64,000 nt of DNA from Chloroflexota bacterium. Lineage in GTDB: Bacteria; Chloroflexota; Anaerolineae; Anaerolineales; Villigracilaceae. The translations under genes were made by a program, and so were the position numbers. Positions 35,193 through 44,426 of this stretch are shown here, one piece after another. Below the pieces are notes generated by a model that saw only the letters and a program-made list of their open reading frames with translations, was not told the origin of the DNA and made no database searches. The stretch lies in assembly GCA_021414245.1 (NCBI GenBank), contig JAIOOU010000003.1:124001-188000 (forward strand), read 5' to 3'. Positions within the stretch are counted from its first letter, which is position 1; every line of letters starts with the position of its first letter.

Positions 35193-36260
35193 TTACAAAT
35201 CCTCGCGTTGGACTCCATTGAATCCTAAAATAAAGTCCGTGCCATAAGCTTTGCTTGGCGTTTGAAATCCAATTTTGTAATCCGAAGATAAAATGCGTTT
35301 CATCATTTCCACGGAAGTTAGCGCGGTCAGATGATACGCTTCGGGGGTGCGTAATTTTGCACGGACCGTTTGCTTTCCGTCTGTCACCTCGGCGATCAAC
35401 AGGCTAAAGCCGTTTTCATTTTGTTTTCGCGAAGGACCCGGTGCAAAAAACTTTCCGATCAGCCACTTGATGAAATCCCTGGCCCAGCGGGTGTACAGGA
35501 TCGGGCCGACGAAGCGGGTCAGGCGCATCAGGTTGACCATGACGGCTGGGAAGCTCATGTACACGGTCACGTTGGGAATGCCGGTGCTGTGATAAGCCGT
35601 GCTGACATCGCCCCAGCCCATCGAGATCAGTCGCGAAGGTCCGCGGCCAAAGTCCACATACTTGCTGTCCCACACATTCGGCACACTGATGATCTTCCCG
35701 TCGCGGCGGATGCGTCCCTGCCGCTGGCTGTTCTCAATTCCAGAGCGGGCCGTACCGCGCGAGACTCCGCCGCCGATGCTTTTTATAAACAACTCAAGAT
35801 GGGTCGCGCCGGACAGTTTGCCTGCCGCATAGGCGATCAAGCAATCCGATGGAACGACATCGAATCCGCCGCCGGGCAGCAGCATAATGCCGGCGCGCTG
35901 CGCGTCGCCGTCCATGGCGGCCAGGGCCTCGAAGCCTTCGATCTCGCCGCTGATGTCGACGTAATGGCGCTTCGTGCGGAGGCAGGCCTCCGCCATCTGG
36001 CGGTAGGTCAACACGAAGGGACCTGCGCAGTGCAGAACCGCAACCACTTCCATCAAGGCCGCATCCAGTGCAGCGCTGTCGCTGATTGGAAATGCACGAT
36101 ACTCCAGGTTGTATTTTTCCGCCTGGCTGCGCAGCTGTTCCTCATCCCGTCCAGCCAGCAAAGGCCGCAACCCCTCCTTCACAGCCTGTTCAACGATCAG
36201 TTTTCCCGTATATCCATAAGAACCGTAAATCAGAAAATTTTTCAAACTCGCTCCGTCCAT
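35193..36260 (-). CDS. saccharopine dehydrogenase-like NAD(P)-binding protein
   Basis: A 355-residue protein with an N-terminal Rossmann motif (FLIYGSYGYTGKLIVEQAVKEG) and AVLHCAGPFVLTYRQMAEACL, HYVDISGE and GGGFDVVPSDCLIAY. This pattern is that of the saccharopine dehydrogenase NADP-binding family, including trans-acting enoyl reductases. The substrate is unknown; lysine metabolism is not indicated by the context. It overlaps the lipoyl-ligase-like gene by 19 bp and is the last gene of a five-gene minus-strand operon. Confidence 0.83.
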   Translation of the reverse strand: MDGASLKNFLIYGSYGYTGKLIVEQAVKEGLRPLLAGRDEEQLRSQAEKYNLEYRAFPISDSAALDAALMEVVAVLHCAGPFVLTYRQMAEACLRTKRHYVDISGEIEGFEALAAMDGDAQRAGIMLLPGGGFDVVPSDCLIAYAAGKLSGATHLELFIKSIGGGVSRGTARSGIENSQRQGRIRRDGKIISVPNVWDSKYVDFGRGPSRLISMGWGDVSTAYHSTGIPNVTVYMSFPAVMVNLMRLTRFVGPILYTRWARDFIKWLIGKFFAPGPSRKQNENGFSLLIAEVTDGKQTVRAKLRTPEAYHLTALTSVEMMKRILSSDYKIGFQTPSKAYGTDFILGFNGVQREDL

Positions 36261-37066
36261 GCCGGGCTGGCATATTTTTCCTTGACCAATTCTTCTGCTC
36301 TTTCAGATTCAGACCTGGATAGTTCCCCGCGCTGAAAGTGGATTTCCAGCTGCGCTTCAAATCCCCGGACGAAGGCCTGGGCGGCAGTTTCCCAATCAGT
36401 TGCCATCCCCAGAATGGACTCAATCGTCGTTGCCCGCGCCAGCAATCGTTGCGCGGCGTGTTCTCTTGCAGCCTCATCCCTGAATACCAAAGCCTGACAG
36501 ATGCGCGCCAGGTCACCCGTCAAAGGAAGCGAACCATGCTGCAATACACCTTCCTTCCTACGGGCCTGTGCTGAACCAATCAGTTTTTTTTCATTGACTG
36601 TGATCTCATAGGTGGACGGTACTTCAAAGCAGACAGGATTTAGGTTTTGCGTGGCGGGTTCGTCCGATGGAACACGTTCCTTCATCTCGACCGGCAGGCC
36701 CAGATCATGAAGCGCGAACAGCAAAGCCTGGGCAATCCGGTTATAGGATTCCAGAACGCCGCCCGCAAGAACGGGTTCCTCCGCACTGCCCGTGACTGAA
36801 TATGTCAATTCATCCGAATGCAGGATCGCCCTCCCGCCCGTCACACGCCGGACAACCTCCCAGCCGCGGGCTTTCACCCGTTCCATGTCCACATCTGAAA
36901 AGGACTGTGCATGGCCCAGCGACAGACAGGCAGGTTCCCAGGCATATAAACGCAGGGTCGGTTGTGAATCGCCCCGATGAATATGCTCGAGGATGGATTC
37001 GTCCACGGCCATGTTCCAGGCACCGCGCGCGGGGGGAGTATGGAGAAGTCGCCAGGATTGGGTCAT
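36242..37066 (-). CDS. lipoate-protein ligase / octanoyltransferase (LipM-like)
   Basis: A 274-residue member of the biotin/lipoate A/B ligase family. Key segments are WNMAVDESILEHI, RLYAWEPACLSLGHAQ, VRRVTGGRAILHSDELTYSV and the Lys in NEKKLIGSAQARRKEGVLQHGS. A Cys in NPVCFEVPSTYE fits the nucleophile of LipM-type octanoyltransferases, which move octanoyl groups from acyl carrier protein to target domains. LplA-type lipoate ligase activity is the alternative. No lipoate-dependent complex is encoded nearby. Confidence 0.82.
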   Translation of the reverse strand: MTQSWRLLHTPPARGAWNMAVDESILEHIHRGDSQPTLRLYAWEPACLSLGHAQSFSDVDMERVKARGWEVVRRVTGGRAILHSDELTYSVTGSAEEPVLAGGVLESYNRIAQALLFALHDLGLPVEMKERVPSDEPATQNLNPVCFEVPSTYEITVNEKKLIGSAQARRKEGVLQHGSLPLTGDLARICQALVFRDEAAREHAAQRLLARATTIESILGMATDWETAAQAFVRGFEAQLEIHFQRGELSRSESERAEELVKEKYASPAWTERV

Positions 37067-37069
37067 GGA

Positions 37070-37981
37070 TCAGGCGGAAATTGGATTGAGTTCTTTCATG
37101 ACCTGTTTGATCACCTTGTCATTCATTTCTTCGAGGGGAGGCTTGACCGCCCAGTGTGGCATGTCATGTTGCCGATGCAGAAGCGCCTTCAAGACCGGTG
37201 GAAATGGCACGTATTTTTCCAGGATTTTTCGTTGCATTGAAACCCGTGCCTGGATTTCAGAGGGATCCCCGCCATTCATGCAGGTATCCCAGATGTCGCG
37301 CAGGTCGTGGGAAAACAAATTGGCGAGGGCAGTGATGGCGCCCTGTGCCATGTTCTGGAGAGCGTGATGAAAATCCGAATCGGTGCCGTTCAAGACGAGC
37401 AGGTCCCTGCCGAAGCGTTGACCCACCGCAACGGTGAAGGCTTCATCGTGGGAGGAATCCTTGATCCCTGCAAATTGAACGGGGAAGGCGTCCTTCAAAC
37501 GGGCCAGCAGGTCCAATGAAAAACCAACACCGGATGTGCCCGGGATGTGATAACCGAGCACATGTCCCCTGGCGGGAACGGCTTTTGTGATCAGCTCACT
37601 GAACCATTGGTACAGACCTTCATCCGTTGCCTTTCGAAAGTAATAGGGCGGCAGGACAACCACTCCATCATAGCCAAGGTCAAAAGAGAGTTTGGTCAGC
37701 TCGATGCTTTCGGAGAGACTGGGTGTGCCGGTGCCTGCCAGTAATTTGAAACCCGGTAATTGCTGGCGGTAAACACGCGCCGAGCGCAGAAAGGTTTCGC
37801 GTTCCTTGGGGGAGAAGGAGGGCCCTTCTCCAGTGGTGCCGAAGAGCAGTGCGCCGTGACATCCCCGGGAGGCGAGAAAGCGCAGGAGAACGGGAACAGC
37901 TTCCAGGTCAAGGGTTGAATCGTGCTTGAGGGGAGTTACTGCCGCGGCGTAGACCCCGGCCAGGGGATGCAGGTCAGTCAT
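37070..37981 (-). CDS. dihydrodipicolinate synthase/N-acetylneuraminate lyase family protein
   Basis: A 303-residue TIM-barrel class I aldolase. Family motifs are GVYAAAVTPLKHDSTLD, GALLFGTTGEGPSFS, the Tyr in VLGYHIPGTSGVGFS and the Schiff-base Lys in VQFAGIKDSSHDEA. The DapA assignment is not secure; N-acetylneuraminate lyase or other 2-keto acid aldolase activities are equally possible. It lies in an operon between a LipM-like and a ParB/DUF4032-like gene. Confidence 0.85.
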   Translation of the reverse strand: MTDLHPLAGVYAAAVTPLKHDSTLDLEAVPVLLRFLASRGCHGALLFGTTGEGPSFSPKERETFLRSARVYRQQLPGFKLLAGTGTPSLSESIELTKLSFDLGYDGVVVLPPYYFRKATDEGLYQWFSELITKAVPARGHVLGYHIPGTSGVGFSLDLLARLKDAFPVQFAGIKDSSHDEAFTVAVGQRFGRDLLVLNGTDSDFHHALQNMAQGAITALANLFSHDLRDIWDTCMNGGDPSEIQARVSMQRKILEKYVPFPPVLKALLHRQHDMPHWAVKPPLEEMNDKVIKQVMKELNPISA

Positions 37982-37986
37982 GAGGG

Positions 37987-38844
37987 TTACTTCTTTTTCT
38001 TTCTTTTGACGAATTTTTTCGCGGCTTCATGAGGAGGCAACAACGGCTCGCCTTTTTCCTTAACCAAATAATGCTGATGGTCGAGGGTCCAAAGATACAA
38101 GTCGGCTTCGGTCCTGTTGGGGAAATCCTTCAAGATGTCGCTCTTGCGGATAACTTCCACGATGGGCATGTACACAGTATCGTACCAGTGCGCCACCGCC
38201 TCCTCCTCGGAGATGTCCCGTTTCAAGTCCAGCCCCATGAAATACAGGTGTACCGCGATATGCTCGAGCATGCGTTCAAAGCCGTCCGGGATGGTCGTTT
38301 TGATGTTTGCCTCAGGGCGGAGATTGTCGAGGGCTGTGCGTTCCAGAAAGCGGACTTTTGTGCCGAGGATCTCCAGGTCTTCAGGTTTGATGTCTGGTGT
38401 GATGTTTACGCGGGTGGCGCATTCGCGGATCTCTGCGTCGATGAATTCCTGTCCCTTCTCGCGGGCGACCGAAACGCGGTGATGACCGTCAACCACGAAA
38501 TAAACCTCGCCGACCTTGTAAAGGACCACCGGAGGCAGGTTGACATCCTGATAAAAGGCGCGATCAACTTTTTGCCAGCGGCTGGCAAGTTGGTCCTCCT
38601 TGGGAAGGAAGGCCCGGTCGAATTCATGATACCGGTTCAGACTCCCAGCGATCTGATTCACACGAATGGTTTTCACGCCCCGATAGATCGGACCGCCGAT
38701 ATGCAATTTTTCCTTGATCTCATCATAGGAGAGCAGGGTCGTGGCATGCTGGCCGGAGAGCACGGCCATGGCCTGGTTGATAAAGGATTTGAAGCGCGCC
38801 TTGCCAAAATCGGCGCGTACACGGGAATCTAATTCGTCAGACAT
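37987..38844 (-). CDS. ParB-like nuclease-domain protein with DUF4032-type C-terminus
   Basis: A 285-residue protein. Residues 55-140 resemble a ParB/sulfiredoxin-like domain (IRVNQIAGSLNRYHEFDRAFLP, PPVVLYKVGEVYFVVDGHHRVSVAREKG). The C-terminal region (AVHLYFMGLDLKRDISEEEAVAHWYDTVYMPIVEVIR) looks like the DUF4032 region found beside such domains. It ends in a Lys-rich tail. The chromosome-partitioning ParB is a different gene at 55.4 kb. Its start directly abuts the stop of the phosphoesterase gene, so the two are translated together. The function is unknown. Confidence 0.8.
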   Translation of the reverse strand: MSDELDSRVRADFGKARFKSFINQAMAVLSGQHATTLLSYDEIKEKLHIGGPIYRGVKTIRVNQIAGSLNRYHEFDRAFLPKEDQLASRWQKVDRAFYQDVNLPPVVLYKVGEVYFVVDGHHRVSVAREKGQEFIDAEIRECATRVNITPDIKPEDLEILGTKVRFLERTALDNLRPEANIKTTIPDGFERMLEHIAVHLYFMGLDLKRDISEEEAVAHWYDTVYMPIVEVIRKSDILKDFPNRTEADLYLWTLDHQHYLVKEKGEPLLPPHEAAKKFVKRKKKK

Positions 38845-39471
38845 TTAATGACTCACTTCTAATGCTTTGTAGGGGTATACATTGATGATTCTGGTCAGGC
38901 CCACGTTGGTTTCGACGTTTTCGAGGTTCCTTCTATATACGTGCATGTGACCGTGGAAATGGTATCTGGGCTGGGAAATCCGGATCAGCCAGTTAAGTGC
39001 CTTCAATCCAACATGGGCACGGTCCGTATCGTCGTGAATGCCGTAGGGCGGCGAATGGCTGATCAGAATATCCAGGGCACGGCCATACTGAAGCCGGTTC
39101 AGCAGCAGGCGGGGCAGCATGCTGAATGCCCGTACATAGGCCTCTGACTGCGAGTACTGGTTAATTCCATCCGGCCGGTAACGGATGCATCCACCGAACC
39201 CGCCGATCAGGAATTTATTGTGGCGGACAATTTTCAGGTCCAGGTTGACCCCGCCTTCGGCATGAGCTTCCTTTTTGGTCAGGTCGAACCTTGGGTCATG
39301 GTTTCCGGGCACGTAGAACATACGCACATTGATGATCGTCACCAGGTATTCCAGATATTCGTAGGAAAGGTCCCCGCAGCCGAGAATCAGTTCAGCCCCC
39401 TGAAAATGCCCGCTGGAGGAAAGGGTGTACAGGCGTTCCAAAACCTGGTCGCTGACCGCTAGGATCTTCAC
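38845..39471 (-). CDS. calcineurin-like metallophosphoesterase
   Basis: A 208-residue phosphoesterase starting with GTG. Metal-binding motifs are LILGCGDLSYEYL (GD), VPGNHDPR (GNHD), LISHSPPYG (SHSPP) and RYHFHGHMHVY (GHxH). The first motif, normally D-x-H, reads VSDQV, so its His is missing; this may be usual for this subfamily. It is the first gene of a five-gene minus-strand operon and is divergent from the kinase operon. The substrate is unknown. Confidence 0.85.
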   Translation of the reverse strand: MKILAVSDQVLERLYTLSSSGHFQGAELILGCGDLSYEYLEYLVTIINVRMFYVPGNHDPRFDLTKKEAHAEGGVNLDLKIVRHNKFLIGGFGGCIRYRPDGINQYSQSEAYVRAFSMLPRLLLNRLQYGRALDILISHSPPYGIHDDTDRAHVGLKALNWLIRISQPRYHFHGHMHVYRRNLENVETNVGLTRIINVYPYKALEVSH

Positions 39472-39543
39472 AGGATTGTATTTTGCCGTAGAACCGGTTT
39501 CCTAGCAAGCGGATTTTCCCATCAAATTGCAACTGTTTGGCAT

Positions 39544-39572
39544 TTGCAAATCCATACACTGGGCACTATAAT
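39544..39572 (+). promoter_or_regulatory. promoter of the kinase/PP2C/VWA operon
   Basis: TTGCAA (39544-39549) and TATAAT (39567-39572) with a 17-bp spacer lie upstream of the kinase gene. They fit a housekeeping promoter. Confidence 0.65.
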
Positions 39573-39626
39573 TCATTAATTAGAAGTTAATAGGAGCCTC
39601 CGCTGGAAACCAAAAACATTTCTTCC

Positions 39627-41483
39627 ATGGATTCGGGAGAGGATAACTCAGCTTCCCGTCAGCAACTCTCATCCGGGATCACTCTTGTCGACCGTTACAC
39701 CATTCAGGATGTGATCGGGGTTGGCGGCATGGGGTCTGTTTATCGCGCCAGGGACCTGCATTTTCCCAATGTGGTCAAACTGGTCGCGGTAAAGGAAATG
39801 ATCAACCTTGCCCCGGATCCGCTCATTCGCCAGACCATCGTGCAGAATTTTGAGCGCGAAGCCAACATGCTTGCCACGCTCAATCATCCTGCGATTCCGC
39901 GCATTTATGATTATTTCACCCAGAACGATCATTCCTACCTGGTCCTGGAATTTGTCCATGGGAAGGACCTCGAAACGGTGATCAGCGATGCCAACGGTTT
40001 CCTTCCGGAGGATCAGGTCATCAGCTGGGCCATCCAGCTTTGTGACGTGCTGGCCTATCTCCATGGACACAAACCGGATCCGATTATATTTCGCGACATG
40101 AAACCCTCCAATGTGATGATTAATCATAATGGGGATGTGGTTCTGGTCGATTTCGGGATTGCCAAGACCTTTCAAACCGGCCAGAAGGGGACCATGATCG
40201 GAACCGAAGGATATTCGCCGCCCGAACAATACCGCGGTGAAGCCACTCCAATTGCCGATATTTATTCCCTCGGGGCGGCCCTGCATCATGCCATTACACG
40301 CCGTGATCCGAGACTCGAGCCTCCGTTCTCGTTTGCGGAACGCCCCATTCGGCGGATCAATCCCAACATTTCGGCCGAATTTGAGGCTGTGGTTAATACA
40401 GCCCTCCAATACAACCCATCAGATCGTTTTACCAGCGCCACGGCAATGAAGGATGCCTTGATGAATGTTGCGCGCAAGACCGGCACACTTTCAAAGATCA
40501 CCTCCGCGCTGCCCGCCTCGAGTGCGGGCGTGAAGCCGCTCTGGTCCTTTAAGTGTGAGGATGAGATCCGCAGCACGCCCTTCCTAAACCAAGGCTCATT
40601 GTATATTGGCTGTTACGATAATAATTTGTATGCCCTGAATGCCGCGGATGGTCAATTCCAATGGAAATATGCGGCGGAAGGCGGAATTGTTTCCCGCCCC
40701 ACTGTGTACGATGGTAATATTTTCTTCGGGTCCGAAGATCAGCGCCTGCACGTCATCAGCGCGCGCACGGGCAAAGTCATATGGACCTACTACACGGAAG
40801 GGAAGATCTACTCCTCCCCCCGTATTTCCGACGGACATGTTTTCTTCGGCTCCGATGATCAGGACCTGCATGCGGTCAATGTCAACAGCGGAAGAGCCAT
40901 CTGGAAGTTTTCCACCGATGCCCCCATCCATTCCACACCTCTGGTTGCGAATGAGATGATCTATTTTGGCACAGAGGGCGGCTCCTTTTATGCCCTAGAT
41001 TTTCGCGGAGCAATGAAATGGCGCTTTCAGGCCAAACGTGCAGTGACCTCCTCTCCGATCCTGAAGGGGCAGGCCATTTACGTAGCCTCGGTTGATTCAA
41101 CCCTGTACTCCCTGGATTCGAAGAATGGCTGGGCAATTTGGAAATACCGGCTGGGCAAAGGCTCGGTATCCTCACCTGCACTGGCTGATGATCTGATATT
41201 TGTCGGCGCGGCAGATGGATTTATTTATTGTGTCGATTCCCGTACTTCCAAGGAAGTATGGCGTTTTAAGACCGAAAACCAGGTGAGCAGTTCCCCAACC
41301 ATTTACAAGGATTCAATGTATTGCGGTTCGGTGGATGGTAATATGTACTGTCTTGAATACCGGACCGGCCGTTTACGCTGGAAATTTGAGACCCAGGCGG
41401 CCATCACCGGTTCGCCGATTGTGCTTGATGATATTGTTTATTTTGGCTCAACAGACCATCATGTGTATGCCCTGTTTGCCTAA
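39627..41483 (+). CDS. Ser/Thr protein kinase with PQQ-type beta-propeller
   Basis: A 618-residue protein. The Hanks-type kinase domain covers residues 20-285, with glycine loop VIGVGGMGSVYRA, Lys in VAVKEM, catalytic loop FRDMKPSNVMIN (FRD instead of HRD) and metal motif VDFGIAK. Residues 300-618 hold seven PQQ/WD-like repeats of the type YALNAADGQFQWKY, HVISARTGKVIWTY and YSLDSKNGWAIWKY. No membrane helix is seen, so the propeller may be cytoplasmic. AGGAG at 39592-39596 stands 6 nt before an in-frame CTG at 39603, which could be the real start; the ATG at 39627 has a weak ribosome site. First gene of a six-gene signalling operon. Confidence 0.92.
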   Translation: MDSGEDNSASRQQLSSGITLVDRYTIQDVIGVGGMGSVYRARDLHFPNVVKLVAVKEMINLAPDPLIRQTIVQNFEREANMLATLNHPAIPRIYDYFTQNDHSYLVLEFVHGKDLETVISDANGFLPEDQVISWAIQLCDVLAYLHGHKPDPIIFRDMKPSNVMINHNGDVVLVDFGIAKTFQTGQKGTMIGTEGYSPPEQYRGEATPIADIYSLGAALHHAITRRDPRLEPPFSFAERPIRRINPNISAEFEAVVNTALQYNPSDRFTSATAMKDALMNVARKTGTLSKITSALPASSAGVKPLWSFKCEDEIRSTPFLNQGSLYIGCYDNNLYALNAADGQFQWKYAAEGGIVSRPTVYDGNIFFGSEDQRLHVISARTGKVIWTYYTEGKIYSSPRISDGHVFFGSDDQDLHAVNVNSGRAIWKFSTDAPIHSTPLVANEMIYFGTEGGSFYALDFRGAMKWRFQAKRAVTSSPILKGQAIYVASVDSTLYSLDSKNGWAIWKYRLGKGSVSSPALADDLIFVGAADGFIYCVDSRTSKEVWRFKTENQVSSSPTIYKDSMYCGSVDGNMYCLEYRTGRLRWKFETQAAITGSPIVLDDIVYFGSTDHHVYALFA

Positions 41484-41494
41484 AAGGAGTCCTC

Positions 41495-42412
41495 GTGGCT
41501 GATTTTTTTCGAAAATTGTTTGGTGCTAAAGAAGAACCTGAATCTCCGAAAACAAAACAGGTTGACATGGTGACGACCGCCCCATTAACTGATCAGCAGA
41601 TCAGTTCGATTGTGGCGAATCAAAACCAAAAATATGAAATCAAACAGCTTGTGGCCAGCGCGGGACAATCCGTCGGGAAACAACGCGAACATAATGAAGA
41701 CAGTCTGCTGGCTCTCACAACTACCATCTCCGGGAGTGCCGAGAGCATTCCCTTTGGCTTGTATATTGTTGCCGATGGCATGGGCGGGCATCAATTTGGA
41801 GAGGTGGCCAGCAATGCCGCCATTCGGATCATGGGCGGTAACATCTCCAAGAAATTTCATTCCTATCTCTACAATTTACCCACACAGGGATTGCAGGACT
41901 CTTTGCAGGAGGTGATGGAAGCTTCGATTCTTGAGGCCCATCAATATGTACAACGGGAAGCTCCCGGCAGCGGGACTACGGTCACGGCTGCGCTCGTCCT
42001 TGGGCAGCAGGTGACGATTGCCCATGTCGGGGATAGCCGAGCCTATTCCATCTACTCGGACGGGAGAATTGAACCGATCACGCGTGACCATTCACTGGTC
42101 AAGCGACTTGAGGAACTCGGACACCTCAGCAAGGATGAAGCTGAAAACTTTCCCCATCGAAATGTTTTGATCCGCGCCCTGGGTCAGGGCGAAACGCTGG
42201 AAGCTGATATCTTTACCGTTCCCTTTCCACAGACTGGTTATCTGATGATCTGCAGTGACGGTCTTTGGGGAGTGATCAATGAAAAGGATATTCTGCGCGC
42301 GATTACAGAGGCGCCCAATTTGCATCGCGCCTGTCAGAATCTTGTGGATGCAGCCAACGCAGCCGGGGGACCCGATAATATTACGGTTATCCTCGCGCAA
42401 ATGATCGGATAA
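41495..42412 (+). CDS. PP2C-family Ser/Thr protein phosphatase
   Basis: A 305-residue protein starting with GTG after AAAAGGAG. The N-terminal 50 residues are a variable extension. The PP2C domain is complete: KQREHNEDSLLAL, YIVADGMGGHQFGEVAS, TIAHVGDSRAYSIY, TRDHSLVKRLEELG, LMICSDGLWGV and GGPDNITVILA, with all usual metal-binding Asp residues. It probably reverses the action of the kinase encoded just upstream. It lies 2 bp before the J-domain/VWA gene. Confidence 0.94.
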   Translation: MADFFRKLFGAKEEPESPKTKQVDMVTTAPLTDQQISSIVANQNQKYEIKQLVASAGQSVGKQREHNEDSLLALTTTISGSAESIPFGLYIVADGMGGHQFGEVASNAAIRIMGGNISKKFHSYLYNLPTQGLQDSLQEVMEASILEAHQYVQREAPGSGTTVTAALVLGQQVTIAHVGDSRAYSIYSDGRIEPITRDHSLVKRLEELGHLSKDEAENFPHRNVLIRALGQGETLEADIFTVPFPQTGYLMICSDGLWGVINEKDILRAITEAPNLHRACQNLVDAANAAGGPDNITVILAQMIG

Positions 42413-42414
42413 AA

Positions 42415-43896
42415 ATGCCCTCCAACAAGCTGGATCATTACGCCATTCTTGGAGTCTTCCGTGATGCCTCACAGGAAGAGATTAAACGCGCGTATTTTGA
42501 AGCGGCTCAAAGATTGCATCCGGATAAAAATGTGGCTGCCGGGGAAACGGAATTATTCCTGGAAATTCAACAGTCCTATGAAATTCTCTCCAATCCCAAG
42601 CGTCGGAGTTTGTACGATGCAACGCTTCCGCCGATTATTGATGAGAACTCCATTGTTAAACACGAGGTGTTTTTCAGCCGCACCAACCTTGTAAAGGTGG
42701 GCGAGCCGCAACTGATCTATGTGCTGTTGGATGTAAGCCCGCGCGATCAAAAGGAAAGCCTGCCAGCCCCTCCATTGAACATCTGCCTGGTTTTGGACCG
42801 TTCCACATCCATGCAAGGCGAAAAAATGGACATGGTCAAGGCAACCGCGATCCAGTTGCTCCGCAGCCTGCGCCCCGTGGATGTCTTTAGCATGGTCACT
42901 TTCAGTGACCGTGCCGAGGTGATCATCCCAGCCGGACTCAATGTGGATAGCCGCAAGCAGGAGGGGCGGATCCAGATGATCCAGGCCTCCGGCGCCACTG
43001 AGATTTTTAATGGCCTTGAGGCCGGCATCAAGGAGATCCGTCGTACTCTTGACCCTTCGCGGGTGAATCACATCATTTTGCTTACGGACGGGCAGACCTA
43101 CGGGGATGAACAAGCCTGTTTGCAGCTTGCCGAGCAGGCAGCTGCCCAGAATATAGGGATCAGCGGCATGGGCATCGGCCATGAATGGAATGATATTTTT
43201 CTGGATGCGATCGCCAGTAAAACGGGTGGATCTTCGGCATATATTGCCAAACCCAAGGATATTCAACGGCTGCTGGTTGAAAAGTTTAATGCCCTGGTGA
43301 GTACTTATGCAGATGATGTTCTTCTGGAATTCAAGGAGCAGGAGGATGTGAAGATCAATTACGTGTTCCGTTTACAGCCTGAAGGCGGGGCTGTTCAAAT
43401 GGAATCCCCAATGCATCTTGGTCCGATTCTGCGGGACACCTCCCTGCATGTATTATTTGAAATTCTTGTCGGACCTTCGGCCATGGAAAAGGATGCCATT
43501 ACCCTTCTGAATGGATCATTGAAGATCTCCATTGCAGCCCGCTCCACTCCAGTTCCACCCATCCGGTTGAATCTGGCCCGTGATGTTGCCTCCGATCCCT
43601 CCCCTGAGCCTCCCCCCACGCGGATCTTGAGTGCGCTTTCACGTCTTACCCTGTATCGTATGCAGGAACGCGCCCGTGTAGCTGCGGATGCAGGTGAATA
43701 CGATGCTGCTGCGCGACATTTACAAAACCTGGCTACTCATCTGTTATCACAGGGCGAAAGTTCGCTGGCAAAAACTGCTTTGTTTGAAGCGGATAATCTT
43801 GAAAAGATGCATGCCTGGAGTGCCAGCGGAAACAAGGATATTAAATACAGCACCCGTGCACTCTTGTTGGCAGGGTCGAAGGAGAAGGCACGATGA
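42415..43896 (+). CDS. J-domain / von Willebrand factor A fusion protein
   Basis: A 493-residue protein with an unusual domain order. Residues 1-70 are a DnaJ domain (HYAILGVFRDASQEEIKRAYF, then the HPDK motif, then LYDA). Residues 100-300 are a VWA domain with a complete MIDAS (LVLDRSTSMQGEKMD, the Thr in ASGATEIFN, ILLTDGQTYGDE). The C-terminus contains beta-rich and helical segments. The J domain should recruit a DnaK-type chaperone to a VWA-bound partner. It lies between the PP2C and FHA genes and overlaps the latter by 4 bp. Confidence 0.9.
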   Translation: MPSNKLDHYAILGVFRDASQEEIKRAYFEAAQRLHPDKNVAAGETELFLEIQQSYEILSNPKRRSLYDATLPPIIDENSIVKHEVFFSRTNLVKVGEPQLIYVLLDVSPRDQKESLPAPPLNICLVLDRSTSMQGEKMDMVKATAIQLLRSLRPVDVFSMVTFSDRAEVIIPAGLNVDSRKQEGRIQMIQASGATEIFNGLEAGIKEIRRTLDPSRVNHIILLTDGQTYGDEQACLQLAEQAAAQNIGISGMGIGHEWNDIFLDAIASKTGGSSAYIAKPKDIQRLLVEKFNALVSTYADDVLLEFKEQEDVKINYVFRLQPEGGAVQMESPMHLGPILRDTSLHVLFEILVGPSAMEKDAITLLNGSLKISIAARSTPVPPIRLNLARDVASDPSPEPPPTRILSALSRLTLYRMQERARVAADAGEYDAAARHLQNLATHLLSQGESSLAKTALFEADNLEKMHAWSASGNKDIKYSTRALLLAGSKEKAR

Positions 43897-44402
43897 TCGA
43901 ATGTTCCAATTGTAAACATTCAAATTTGGATGGAACGATGTTCTGCGCGGAATGCGGTGCTCAGCTGATCGGCAAGGATAACCTCACAACCCAAAATATA
44001 TCCACACAACAATTCAGCCAGGTCAGCCCTCAAAAACCCAAAACGGATGTGTATCAGCCTTTTGACGGGAGTGATGCCTGGGGAAGTCTGCACTTGCTGG
44101 ATACCGGGCAGGTCCTGCCGCTTTCCACCAGAAATGAATTTACCATGGGCCGGGTGAGTGAAGGTCAGCCGATCATGCCGGATATCGACCTGTCTCCCTA
44201 TCAGGCTTATGCCGCAGGCGTATCAAGGCTGCATGGCGTGATCAAGAGAGTCGGAAACAATATTGTCATCGTGGATCTGGGGTCAGCCAATGGGACTTAT
44301 ATCAATGGAAAACGGCTCTCCCCCAATGCGGAACAGACCCTTAGCCATGGAGATATTATTGCACTCGGAAAATTAAAGATGCAGATCCTCCTTAAGAGTT
44401 GA
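43893..44402 (+). CDS. zinc-ribbon / FHA-domain protein
   Basis: A 169-residue protein. An N-terminal C4 zinc ribbon (CSNCKHSNLDGTMFCAECG) is followed by a flexible linker. The FHA domain covers about residues 60-168 with FTMGRVSE, SRLHGVI, LGSANGTYINGKRL and a final beta strand. FHA domains bind phosphothreonine, so it is a likely reader of the kinase encoded in the same operon. It overlaps the J-VWA gene by 4 bp. Confidence 0.92.
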   Translation: MIECSNCKHSNLDGTMFCAECGAQLIGKDNLTTQNISTQQFSQVSPQKPKTDVYQPFDGSDAWGSLHLLDTGQVLPLSTRNEFTMGRVSEGQPIMPDIDLSPYQAYAAGVSRLHGVIKRVGNNIVIVDLGSANGTYINGKRLSPNAEQTLSHGDIIALGKLKMQILLKS

Positions 44403-44426
44403 TAAAAAGGAAAGAGAGAATATTTC

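Noticed and set aside
39476-39481. TACAAT on the minus strand just upstream of the phosphoesterase GTG as a leaderless promoter
   Set aside because: It ends only about 4 nt before the start codon, too close for a transcription start at or before the GTG.
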